From NCBI GenBank assembly GCA_035689115.1, contig DASSMA010000076.1:115491-179490 (forward strand): a DNA stretch of 64,000 nucleotides, given 5' to 3'. The stretch comes from JAHFUS01 sp035689115. Its GTDB lineage: Bacteria > Actinomycetota > Acidimicrobiia > Acidimicrobiales > GCA-2861595. The notes beneath the pieces are model-generated. The model had not been told where the DNA came from and made no database searches. It worked only from the letters and a program-made list of their open reading frames with translations. This document shows positions 1-7,406 of the stretch, piece by piece. Made by a program: the position numbers and the translations under genes. Positions within the stretch are counted from its first letter, which is position 1. Each line of letters opens with the position of its first letter.

Positions 1-1468
1 CCGGCTTGTTGAGCCGCATGCTGCCGGTGGACCCGAAGAACTTGGCGTCGCCGAAGGCGAAGATGCCGCCGTCGCTGGCGGCCAGCCAGTAGCCCTTCCC
101 CGTCGGCGTGGGAGCCATGGCGACCACGGGCTTGTTCAGCTTGAGGTCGCCGGTGGACCCGAAGAACCCGGCGTCGCCGTAGGCGAAGATCCCCCCGTCG
201 CCGCCCAGCAGCCAGTAGCCGCGCATGGCCGGCGTGGGGGCCATGGCCCGCAGCGGCCGGTTGAGCGTGACGGATCGGGCGTCGCCCACGAAGGGTGCCG
301 ACCCGAACGCCCGCACCGTGCCGTCGCCGGCCGCCATCCAGTACCCGCGGGCGACGGGCGGCGCACCGCCCTGCGCCGTCACCGCGCTCCGGATGGTGGG
401 CAGCATGGCGTACAGCCGGTCGCCGGGGCAGTCGGTGGCGCGGGTGTCGCGGTGGCCCGAGATGTTCGGGAACACCCTCGTGGTCCCGTCGACACCGGTG
501 TAGGGCGACGACGCCTGAGGGTCGATGTTGTTGCGGCCCGCCTCCCACGCCAGCCACGCCTCGAGGCTGGAGACGGCGGCCGGCGGCGGGTCTACGGACG
601 TGAAGTCGCCGAGGAGGGCGATGCCGGCCGACCCCGTGTTGACGCCCTCGGCGTGGGCGCCCACCACACCGTTGCCGGCCAGGTCGGCGCCGGTGGGGGT
701 CTCGCCCGGGGCGTAGTCGCGGGCCCAGCGGCCCTCGTAGACCTTGCCCTGGGCGTCGACCAGGAAGTTGTAACCGATGTCGTCCCAGCCGCGCACTTGG
801 GTGTGGTAGGCGTAGATCGCCCGGACCGTGGCGGCCGGGTCGGGGTCGTCGTTGGCCGTCGCCGTGTGGTGTACGACGAGCTTGCTCACCGGTGCGAACG
901 TCGGCGGGGTGGGCTTGCGCAGCGACTCGTCGGCGCCCCACTGGGCCCTGGTCACGACGGCCGGCTCCGGTGGACCGGCGACGGCGGCGGACGCCTTGGG
1001 CAGGGCCGGAGCAGCCACCAGGTGGCGGGGCCCGTGCTCGGTGTCCATGGCCGCCACCATCACGCCGGCCGCCTGCCCGGCCACCACCCTGGTCTCGGCC
1101 CGCGTCGCGCCCGGCGCCCGCACCACGGCGCTGTACACGAGGTCGTGCTCGGGGTCGTCGAGGTCGTGGGCCACGGGCGCGTCGGTCCACGGGCTCCACC
1201 CGCCGGCCGCCTCCCAGCGGACCTGCACCCGGGCGCCCTCGTCCCCGAGCCACCGCAGGGCGAGGTGCGAGGCAGGGAAGCCGATGGCCTGGCCGCCGGC
1301 CGCGCCCGGGCCGCCGAGCACCTGGAGCCGCGTCGCAGGCGCGCTCCATGCCACCGGGACCTGCACGACCGACGCCACCGCGGCGATCAGGAGTGCGACG
1401 AGAAGTCGAGTGCGGGTGGTCACACGCTGAGGACTGCCGCCGCGCTCGGGCGAAGCGACCACGACCAT
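1..1468 (-). CDS. N-acetylmuramoyl-L-alanine amidase (PGRP/amidase_2) with C-terminal GYWLVA repeats, 3' end outside window
   Basis: Secreted peptidoglycan amidase, truncated by the window's left edge. Reading leftwards from ATG 1468, a signal-peptide-like segment (LLVALLIAAVASVVQVPVAW) is followed by a beta-rich segment and then the amidase/PGRP fold. Its Zn-site signatures are VVHHTATAND (first His), GHRD (second His) and DCPG (Cys), with the typical GYNFLVD and SAGIALLGDF segments between them. After the catalytic domain come at least three ~42-residue repeats (GYWLLGGDGGIFAYGDAGFF and relatives) that continue off the window. ATG 1468 has AAAGG about 9 nt upstream; an in-frame GTG at 1423 is the alternative and would place the signal peptide at the extreme N-terminus. 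It is divergent from the FG-GAP gene at 1534. The family hydrolyses the MurNAc-L-Ala bond; use of the repeat as a wall or glycan anchor is inference. Confidence 0.88.
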   Translation of the reverse strand, partial: MVVVASPERGGSPQRVTTRTRLLVALLIAAVASVVQVPVAWSAPATRLQVLGGPGAAGGQAIGFPASHLALRWLGDEGARVQVRWEAAGGWSPWTDAPVAHDLDDPEHDLVYSAVVRAPGATRAETRVVAGQAAGVMVAAMDTEHGPRHLVAAPALPKASAAVAGPPEPAVVTRAQWGADESLRKPTPPTFAPVSKLVVHHTATANDDPDPAATVRAIYAYHTQVRGWDDIGYNFLVDAQGKVYEGRWARDYAPGETPTGADLAGNGVVGAHAEGVNTGSAGIALLGDFTSVDPPPAAVSSLEAWLAWEAGRNNIDPQASSPYTGVDGTTRVFPNISGHRDTRATDCPGDRLYAMLPTIRSAVTAQGGAPPVARGYWMAAGDGTVRAFGSAPFVGDARSVTLNRPLRAMAPTPAMRGYWLLGGDGGIFAYGDAGFFGSTGDLKLNKPVVAMAPTPTGKGYWLAASDGGIFAFGDAKFFGSTGSMRLNKP

Positions 1469-1533
1469 TGAACCAGACCTTTGACGGTGTCCGGTTCATC
1501 CCCTCGAAGTGTCGAAGCGCGACGAGGTTGGCA
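1469..1533. promoter_or_regulatory. short divergent intergenic region
   Basis: These 65 bp separate the divergent starts of two secreted GYWLVA-repeat proteins, so promoters for both must lie here or overlap the coding ends. GAGG at 1524-1527 is the ribosome-binding site of the rightward gene and AAAGG (complement of about 1478-1482) that of the leftward gene. I cannot assign convincing -35/-10 boxes. Confidence 0.35.
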
Positions 1534-3795
1534 ATGATGGGTCCCATGCGTTTTCCCCGCCGGGCGCTCGCCGCCATCCCGCTGCTCCTCGTCGCACCAC
1601 TGCTCGGCTCCGTTCCGGTCGCCCACGCGGCCGCCAACTTCCCGGGCCCGGTGATCACCGTCCAGACCGGCGACATCCACCTGTCCTCCCCCACCGTGGC
1701 CGACGTCAACGGCGACGGGGTGAAGGACATCGCCATCGGCAGCCTCGACGGGCTGCTGCGGATCATCAACGGGGCCACCGGCGCCTACCTGCCGGGCTGG
1801 CCGCAACCGGTGCAGCCACGCGCCGGGCGCACCACCGCTGTCGAGTCCTCGCCCACCATCGCCGACCTGGACAAGGACGGCCGGCCCGAGATCATCGTCG
1901 GGGCGGGGTCGGTCGATCCTGGTACTTCCAACCAGCCGGGCGGTGTCGTGGTGTTCAACGCCGACGGCAGCGTGCGCTGGCGGTTCGAGACCCAGGACAC
2001 CTACAACCAGTGGACGGGCGGCGGCCCCGACGGCTACGGCGACGGCGTGGTGGGCACGCCGGCGGTGGGCGACGTCGACGGCGACGGCTTCCCCGACGTG
2101 GTGTTCGGAAGCTTCGATCACTTCGTCTACGCCAAGAGCCGCGACGGCGCGAACCTCGGCGGGTTCCCGTTCAACAACGCCGACACGATCTGGAGCTCGC
2201 CGGCGCTGTACGACAACGACGGTGACGGCCGGGTCGAGATCTACATCGGCACCGATGCCAGCGGCTACCAGGGCTGCACCGGCGGCTTCGTGCGGGCCAT
2301 CCGCTACGTCGGCGGCGCGCAGAACTTCTGGTCGGTCTGCAAGTCCGAGATCTTCCAGTCCAGCCCGGCCATCGGCGACATCGACGGCGACGGGCGCATG
2401 GAGCTGGTCATCGGCGCCGGCTACTTCTACAAGAACGCCGACAGCAACCGGGTGTTCGCTTTCCACCTCGACGACGGCTCGGCCGTGCCCGGGTGGCCGC
2501 AGTCCACCAACGGGCCGGTGTTCGGCTCGCCGGTGATCGGCGACGTCACGGGCGACGGTGCCCCCGAGGTCGTGGTGGCGGCCTGCGGACCGTGCTCCCC
2601 CAGCACCACCGGGCGGGTGTGGGCCTGGCACGGCAACGGCCAGCACGTCTGGGACGTCAACCCCGGCGCCCAGGAGGGCAACACCAGCGAGATGATCTCC
2701 ACGCCGGTGCTGGCCGACCTCAACGGCGACCGCGTCAACGACGTTGCCGTCGGGATGGGCGGCGCCTTCTTCCTCATGAACGGCCCCGACGGCAGCCGCC
2801 TCTACAACCCTGTTTCCGGCGCCCGCGCCCACCAGAACTCGGCGGCGGTGGCCGACTTCGGCGGCTCCGTCGGCTGGCGCCTGGTGGTGGCCAGCCGGCT
2901 GCTCGGCCAGCCGGGCCTGGTGAACGTCTACCCGCTGCCAACGGCGCCGGGCACGCCGCCGCCGTGGCCGCAGTGGCGGAAGGCGGCCGACCACGTGGGC
3001 GCCCCGCCGTCCACCGCCACGGTGAAGCCGGCCACCGCCGGCTACTGGCTGGTGGCGTCGGACGGGGGCATCTTCGCCTTCGGGAACGCGCCGTTCCTCG
3101 GGTCGACGGGCAACATCCGCCTGTCCAAGCCCATCGTCGGCATGGCCCGCACCCCGAGCGGCGGCGGCTACTGGCTGGTGGCCTCCGACGGCGGCATCTT
3201 CGCCTTCGGCGACGCCGGGTTCTTCGGGTCAACCGGTGCCATCCACCTCAACAGCCCCATAGTCGGCATGGCGGCCACGCCCACCGGCAAGGGGTACTGG
3301 CTGGTGGCCGCCGACGGGGCCATCTTCTCCTTCGGCGACGCGTCGTTCTTCGGGTCCACCGGTGCCATCCACCTCAACAGCCCCATCGTCGGGATGGCCC
3401 GCTCGGGCAGCGGCAAGGGGTACTGGCTGGTGGCCGCCGACGGGGGCATCTTCTCCTTCGGCGACGCCGGGTTCCTCGGCTCCACCGGCGCCATCCACCT
3501 GAACAGCCCCATCGTCGCCATGGCCACCACGCCCACCGGGTCGGGCTACTGGCTGGTGGCCACCGACGGCGGCATCTTCTCCTTCAACGCCCCGTTCTTC
3601 GGCTCCACCGGCGCCATCCACCTCAACCAGCCGATCCGCACCATGGCCCCCACCGACAAGGGCGACGGCTACTGGCTGGCCGCCACCGACGGCGGCATCT
3701 TCTCCTTCGGCAACGCCGGCTTCTACGGCTCCACCGGCGCCATCCACCTCAACAGCCCCATCGTGGGCGCCACCGCCAGCAAGGCCACCGCCTGA
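1534..3795 (+). CDS. secreted FG-GAP/VCBS beta-propeller protein with six C-terminal GYWLVA repeats
   Basis: Predicted secreted or surface protein of 753 aa. The N-terminus has a signal peptide (RRALAAIPLLLVAPLLGSVP, cleaved near VAHA). About seven FG-GAP/VCBS blades follow, each with a Ca-binding-like D-x-[DN]-x-D-G loop: DVNGDGVKD, DLDKDGRPE, DVDGDGFPD, DNDGDGRVE, DIDGDGRME, DVTGDGAPE and DLNGDRVND. From about residue 500 there are six repeats of ~42 residues (one is a residue shorter) of type GYWLVASDGGIFAFGDA / STGAIHLNSPIVGMA. The start is ATG 1534 (ATG ATG, with GAGG 6 nt upstream); the frame is open further upstream but lacks a signal peptide there. FG-GAP propellers commonly bind ligands or glycans; an adhesin-like role is inference. 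The gene ends just before a strong palindrome shared with the convergent glycosyltransferase. Confidence 0.85.
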   Translation: MMGPMRFPRRALAAIPLLLVAPLLGSVPVAHAAANFPGPVITVQTGDIHLSSPTVADVNGDGVKDIAIGSLDGLLRIINGATGAYLPGWPQPVQPRAGRTTAVESSPTIADLDKDGRPEIIVGAGSVDPGTSNQPGGVVVFNADGSVRWRFETQDTYNQWTGGGPDGYGDGVVGTPAVGDVDGDGFPDVVFGSFDHFVYAKSRDGANLGGFPFNNADTIWSSPALYDNDGDGRVEIYIGTDASGYQGCTGGFVRAIRYVGGAQNFWSVCKSEIFQSSPAIGDIDGDGRMELVIGAGYFYKNADSNRVFAFHLDDGSAVPGWPQSTNGPVFGSPVIGDVTGDGAPEVVVAACGPCSPSTTGRVWAWHGNGQHVWDVNPGAQEGNTSEMISTPVLADLNGDRVNDVAVGMGGAFFLMNGPDGSRLYNPVSGARAHQNSAAVADFGGSVGWRLVVASRLLGQPGLVNVYPLPTAPGTPPPWPQWRKAADHVGAPPSTATVKPATAGYWLVASDGGIFAFGNAPFLGSTGNIRLSKPIVGMARTPSGGGYWLVASDGGIFAFGDAGFFGSTGAIHLNSPIVGMAATPTGKGYWLVAADGAIFSFGDASFFGSTGAIHLNSPIVGMARSGSGKGYWLVAADGGIFSFGDAGFLGSTGAIHLNSPIVAMATTPTGSGYWLVATDGGIFSFNAPFFGSTGAIHLNQPIRTMAPTDKGDGYWLAATDGGIFSFGNAGFYGSTGAIHLNSPIVGATASKATA

Positions 3796-3809
3796 CCCCT
3801 GCCACTCCC

Positions 3810-3846
3810 GAGTACATAGGGTGCGGAAACCGCACCCTATGTACTC
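3810..3846. terminator. bidirectional hairpin terminator, 17-bp perfect stem
   Basis: Left arm 3810-3826 and right arm 3830-3846 are exactly complementary with an AAA spacer. The hairpin lies between two convergent genes and overlaps the last codons and TAG stop of the leftward glycosyltransferase. It has no U-tract, and its stem is richer in A/T than the flanks. Confidence 0.8.
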
Positions 3847-5033
3847 GAAACGGCCTCCACCAGGTGTTCGTAGCGGTCGAGGACGGTGCCCCAGCCGTGG
3901 TTCGCCTCGGCGTGGGCCCGGCCGGCAGCGCCCAGCCGGGCGGCGAGGGCCTCGTCGCCGACCAGCAGGTCGAGGGCGGCCTCGAACTCGGGGAAGCCGG
4001 CGTAGGCCAGACCGCCCCGGGCCCGGGCGGCCTGGCCCCGCAGGACGTCGCAGCGGCCGTTGACCAGCACCGGCCGGCCCTGGGCCCACGCCTCCAGCAG
4101 CACGATCGAGAAGCTCTCGAAGTACGACGGCTGGAGCAGGCACACGGCGCCGGCGAGGGCCGAGCGCTTGGTGTCCTCGTCCACCAGCCCGCAGACCACC
4201 ACGTCGGCGATGGCCGGCGGCGGGGCGACGGGGTCGCCGACCAGCGCCAGGGCCAGGGACCCGGGGTTGCGCTCCTTGTAGGCGGCGAACAGCCGAGCCG
4301 CCTCGGTGGTGCCCTTGCTCGGGTCGACCCGCCCGACGACCACGACGTAGGGCCGGTCGCCCAGCCCCGACACCCGGCGGAACAGGTCAGGGTCCGCGGG
4401 CGGCACCGGGTCTGTGCCGATCCCGACCACCGCCGCCGGCCGGTCGCCGACCGGCACCCGCCGGCGCACCAGCGCCTCCTCCTCGGGGGTCACGAAGCCG
4501 AAGCCGTCGGGCCGGCGCAGCACGCCGTCGAAGAGCGGGAGCCGCCAGGGCGGCTCGTCGTGGGCCAGCGGCTGGAGCAGCGCCGGCGCCCGCGTCGCAC
4601 CGATCGCAGCCCACGTGCTGGCGTAGAGGTAGGGCAGGAACGCCACCGCGTCGAAGCGGCCCGACTCCTCGGCCACGAACCGCACCAGGTCGGGGCAGTC
4701 GGGCCCCTGGGCCCGCATCCACGCCTCCTGGACGGCCAGCGAGGGGCCGGCGTGGCCGCGGCGGCGGCCCCACACCACCCGGTCGTGGAGGCCGTCGAAC
4801 AGCGCCCGGTCGCGGGGCCGGCGCACCCGGTGGCGGTGGACGGTGACGCCCTGCTCCTCGGTCGTGCCCGGCTCGAGGGCGTCGGCCCAGTCGACGTACG
4901 ACACGGCGCAGGTGGTGGCCACCTCCACCCCGTGGCCGCGGGCGGCCAGCCGCTCGCACTGCTCCCGGCACAGCGACTCGGCGCCGCCCGAGACCCCGGC
5001 GCCGTAGCGGGGCACCACCGCCAGCAGCCTCAC
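3837..5033 (-). CDS. glycosyltransferase family 4-type (GT-B)
   Basis: Likely retaining GT-B glycosyltransferase of 398 aa in the surface-glycan island; donor and acceptor are unknown. The N-terminal Rossmann half starts MRLLAVVPRYGAGVSGGAES with the GG phosphate-type loop and lists His-rich acceptor-side residues (TVHRHRVRRP). The C-terminal half has YVVVVGRVDPSKGT and the E-x7-E-like segment YFESFSIVLLEAWAQGRPVL, the hallmark of GT4 nucleotide-sugar binding. The start is GTG 5033, overlapping the TGA of the upstream gene by 4 nt (GTGA), so the two are translationally coupled. Its stop lies inside the terminator palindrome at 3810-3846. It closely resembles the gene at 13428-14621 in its opening (VPVRYGDDVVGGSEA), so those two form one subfamily. 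Confidence 0.85.
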   Translation of the reverse strand: MRLLAVVPRYGAGVSGGAESLCREQCERLAARGHGVEVATTCAVSYVDWADALEPGTTEEQGVTVHRHRVRRPRDRALFDGLHDRVVWGRRRGHAGPSLAVQEAWMRAQGPDCPDLVRFVAEESGRFDAVAFLPYLYASTWAAIGATRAPALLQPLAHDEPPWRLPLFDGVLRRPDGFGFVTPEEEALVRRRVPVGDRPAAVVGIGTDPVPPADPDLFRRVSGLGDRPYVVVVGRVDPSKGTTEAARLFAAYKERNPGSLALALVGDPVAPPPAIADVVVCGLVDEDTKRSALAGAVCLLQPSYFESFSIVLLEAWAQGRPVLVNGRCDVLRGQAARARGGLAYAGFPEFEAALDLLVGDEALAARLGAAGRAHAEANHGWGTVLDRYEHLVEAVSST

Positions 5034-6091
5034 AGGAAGCCCTCGAAGACGGCGAGGGCCCGCTCGGGGGCGGACGCCGCCCGGTACGCCTCGACCCGGC
5101 CGGCGCCGCGGGCGACCATGGCTTCCCGCAGCGTGGTGTCGTCGAGCACCGCCAGGACCGCCTCGGCCACCAGTTCGGGGGCGTCGTCGTCGAGCAGCAG
5201 GGCGGCGTCACCCGCCGTCTCGGGGACGGCGCCGGCCGCCACCGCCACCACCGGCACGCCGAAGGCCATGGCCTCCACCAGCGGCACACAGAACCCCTCG
5301 TGGGCCGAGAGGGTGACGAACACGGCGGCCCGGCGGTAGGCGGCGGCCAGCGTGGTCAGCGGCACCCGCCCGGTGAGCGCGGCCCGGGTGAGGGCCAGGC
5401 GGTCGACGTGGGCCCGCACCGCCCGGTCGTAGGCCGGCGTGTGGGAGGGGCCGACCAGCAGCAGGGCGGCGTCGGGGCGGTGCCAGGTGGACAGGACGTG
5501 GAAGGCGCCGGCCAGCCGGTGCTGGCGCTTGTGGGGCGCGACCTGGGCGACCATGAGCACCGCCGGCCCGTCGCCCGGCCAGGGCGCCGGCGCCTCGTCG
5601 GGGCCGGCGGCCAGCAGGCCGTCGAGGTCGCTGGCCGGCGGCACGACCTCGATGCGGCGCAGGCCAAGGGCGTCCAGCTCGGCGGCGTTGAACGCCGAGT
5701 CGGCGACGGCGAAGGACGCCCGCTCGACGAGTCGCGGCAGCTGGCGCCGGCCCAGCCGCAGCAGGGCGGCCAGCGCCGGCTCGAAGGGGGCGAACGCCTC
5801 GGCCGGCGACATGTTGTGGTACACGAGGCCCACCCGCTCCGGCCGGTCCTCCAGCACCGCCATCAGCTCGGGGGCGCCGATGGACACGTGCACCAGGAGC
5901 ACGTCGTCGGGCCCCGCTGGGGGCAGGGCGGCCGGCGTGAGGGCGTGGACCCGCCCGGCCAGGGCCGGGTCGACGAAGGTGGCGAAGACCTCGGAGGGCC
6001 CGAGGGTCCGCAGGAGGCGCTGGTTGCCGAGGGCCGACGCCGTCACCGCGTCCCCGGGCGCGGCGGCCGCCAGCAACTGGTCGATCCGCAC
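5030..6091 (-). CDS. glycosyltransferase family 4-type (GT-B), paralogue family with VHQF-type genes
   Basis: GT-B glycosyltransferase, 353 aa. Visible landmarks are VLLVHVSIGAPELM, LVYHNMSPAEAFAPF, the donor-half entry VLMVAQVAPHKRQHRLAGAF, and the signature FVTLSAHEGFCVPLVEAMAF followed by GVPVVAVAAGAVPET. These match position by position the genes at 14614, 17444 and 18508 (CLSEHEGFCVP, AVPETVGDAA), but the N-terminus here lacks their VHQF opening. I chose GTG 6091, two bases after the stop of the upstream methyltransferase-like gene; the same frame is open much further upstream but that stretch is antisense-like low-complexity sequence overlapping the neighbour. Coupled by a 4-nt overlap to the gene at 3837. 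The sugar specificity cannot be read from sequence. Confidence 0.82.
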   Translation of the reverse strand: MRIDQLLAAAAPGDAVTASALGNQRLLRTLGPSEVFATFVDPALAGRVHALTPAALPPAGPDDVLLVHVSIGAPELMAVLEDRPERVGLVYHNMSPAEAFAPFEPALAALLRLGRRQLPRLVERASFAVADSAFNAAELDALGLRRIEVVPPASDLDGLLAAGPDEAPAPWPGDGPAVLMVAQVAPHKRQHRLAGAFHVLSTWHRPDAALLLVGPSHTPAYDRAVRAHVDRLALTRAALTGRVPLTTLAAAYRRAAVFVTLSAHEGFCVPLVEAMAFGVPVVAVAAGAVPETAGDAALLLDDDAPELVAEAVLAVLDDTTLREAMVARGAGRVEAYRAASAPERALAVFEGFL

Positions 6092-6093
6092 GG

Positions 6094-7059
6094 CTAGCGC
6101 GTCGCGACGGCGACGAAGGCCTGGTCGGCGAAGAGCAGGCGGTCCACGTGCTCGTCCGCCCTCGCCGGCCGCTCGCCGGCGGGCACCGGCGAGTGCCACT
6201 CCACCGTCACCGTGGCGAACCCCGCCCGCCGGCACAGGTCCACCACCAGGCGGTGGTCGACCGGGCGCACCCGAGTCGGGTCGGCCCACCACGACGACAT
6301 CGCCGACAGCGACGAGGGGTTCGCCGCCTCCACGACCAGCAGCCCGCCCGGCCGCAGGGCGCGCGCCGCCCGCTCGACGAGCGACGCCAGGCCGCCGGCA
6401 TCCAGTCGCTCGACGGCGCGGCCGGCCAGCACCCCGGCGAGGACGCCCGTACCCCAGCCGGCGCCGGCGCCCGGTTCGGCCGCCCGCGGCTCCAGCCCCC
6501 GCGCCGCCAGGTCGTCGAGGGGGCCGCCGTCGAGCACCAGGACGGGGCCGGCGGCGAACCGCTCGGCCAGCCCCTCGTGGCGGTGGCCGCCGGGCGGCGC
6601 CGGCCGGCCGGTTGCCCGCTCCACCCGCGCCAGCCGGTCGAGAGCGGCCTCCAGGCGCTGCTCCAGCCGGCGCTGGCGCGACTCCAGCACCCCGACGGCC
6701 GACCACTGGGCGCCGAGGGCGGCCCGCACGGCGCCGGCGTACGCCCGGCCCTGGGCGAGGATGCCCTCCACCTGGCGGGTGACCAGCCGGGCCACCGCGT
6801 GGTGCACGGCCCGCTGGCGCCCCCCGCCCAGGTCGATGCGCTCGGAGGCGAAGCGGCCGGCGTCGTCGACGGCGGCGAGGGCGGCGTCCACCTCCTCGCC
6901 CGGCCAGCCGGCGTCGTCCCGCTGGACCACCAGGGCGGCCCACTGGTCGTCGAGCGACTCGGCCAGCCCGGGCGGGTAGTCGCCCCGCGCCCGGCGCTCC
7001 TCCACCCGCCGCCGCAGCTCGGCCTCGACCGCGCCGAGGTCCATCTCCGCCTCGTCCAC
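6094..7059 (-). CDS. coiled-coil protein with degenerate SAM-methyltransferase-like domain
   Basis: 321 aa, no signal peptide. Residues ~1-160 are charged and helical (LRRRVEERRARGDYPPG; SRQRRLEQRLEAALDRLARV), predicted coiled coil with an amphipathic middle. The C-terminal half looks like a class I methyltransferase: VLVLDGGPLDDLAARGLEP in the motif I position but without the usual D-x-G-x-G-x-G, then LRPGGLLVVEAANPSSLS and a terminal VTVEWHSPVP strand, as in glycan-cluster methyltransferases. It heads the minus-strand set 7059-3837 and sits 35 bp from the divergent gene at 7095. The proteins at 15707 and 19667 share the helical-then-coiled-coil plan. A role in modifying glycan ends or regulating chain length is conjecture based on architecture. 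Confidence 0.6.
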   Translation of the reverse strand: MDEAEMDLGAVEAELRRRVEERRARGDYPPGLAESLDDQWAALVVQRDDAGWPGEEVDAALAAVDDAGRFASERIDLGGGRQRAVHHAVARLVTRQVEGILAQGRAYAGAVRAALGAQWSAVGVLESRQRRLEQRLEAALDRLARVERATGRPAPPGGHRHEGLAERFAAGPVLVLDGGPLDDLAARGLEPRAAEPGAGAGWGTGVLAGVLAGRAVERLDAGGLASLVERAARALRPGGLLVVEAANPSSLSAMSSWWADPTRVRPVDHRLVVDLCRRAGFATVTVEWHSPVPAGERPARADEHVDRLLFADQAFVAVATR

Positions 7060-7094
7060 GTGGGGAATCTAGGAGCCCGCTGTAGATTGCCGCC

Positions 7095-7406
7095 ATGGCC
7101 TCGCTGGCAAAGCGGCTCGTCGCCCCGCTACGCGCCCTGCGGCCCCGCTTCGCCTACGAGGTCGAGTCGGTGGTCGCCCCCCGCTACGCCACCCAGGACG
7201 AGGTGGCCGAGGCGGTGCGCGACATACGCCGCCTGCTGGCCGACCAGCTCGACGGCGACAACGAGGCCACCGCCGTGCTGGGGCGGGAGGTGGCGGCGGT
7301 GCGGGCCGGCAACGAGGCCATCGAGGCGCACCTGGCCGCCCTGTCCGACCGGCTCGACCGCATCGAGGCCCTGCTGCGGGACGCCGGCACCCCCGCCCTG
7401 CCCTGA
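7095..7406 (+). CDS. small coiled-coil protein
   Basis: 103 aa, no recognised family. The N-terminus is basic (MASLAKRLVAPLRALRPRFA), with a helical/coiled-coil body (DEVAEAVRDIRRLLADQL; LAALSDRLDRIEALLRDAG). It has no signal peptide or membrane segment. It starts the rightward glycan set and its TGA overlaps the putative CTG start of the double glycosyltransferase (CTGA at 7403-7406), which suggests one transcript. A scaffold or partner role for the glycosyltransferases is only suggested by position. Confidence 0.6.
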   Translation: MASLAKRLVAPLRALRPRFAYEVESVVAPRYATQDEVAEAVRDIRRLLADQLDGDNEATAVLGREVAAVRAGNEAIEAHLAALSDRLDRIEALLRDAGTPALP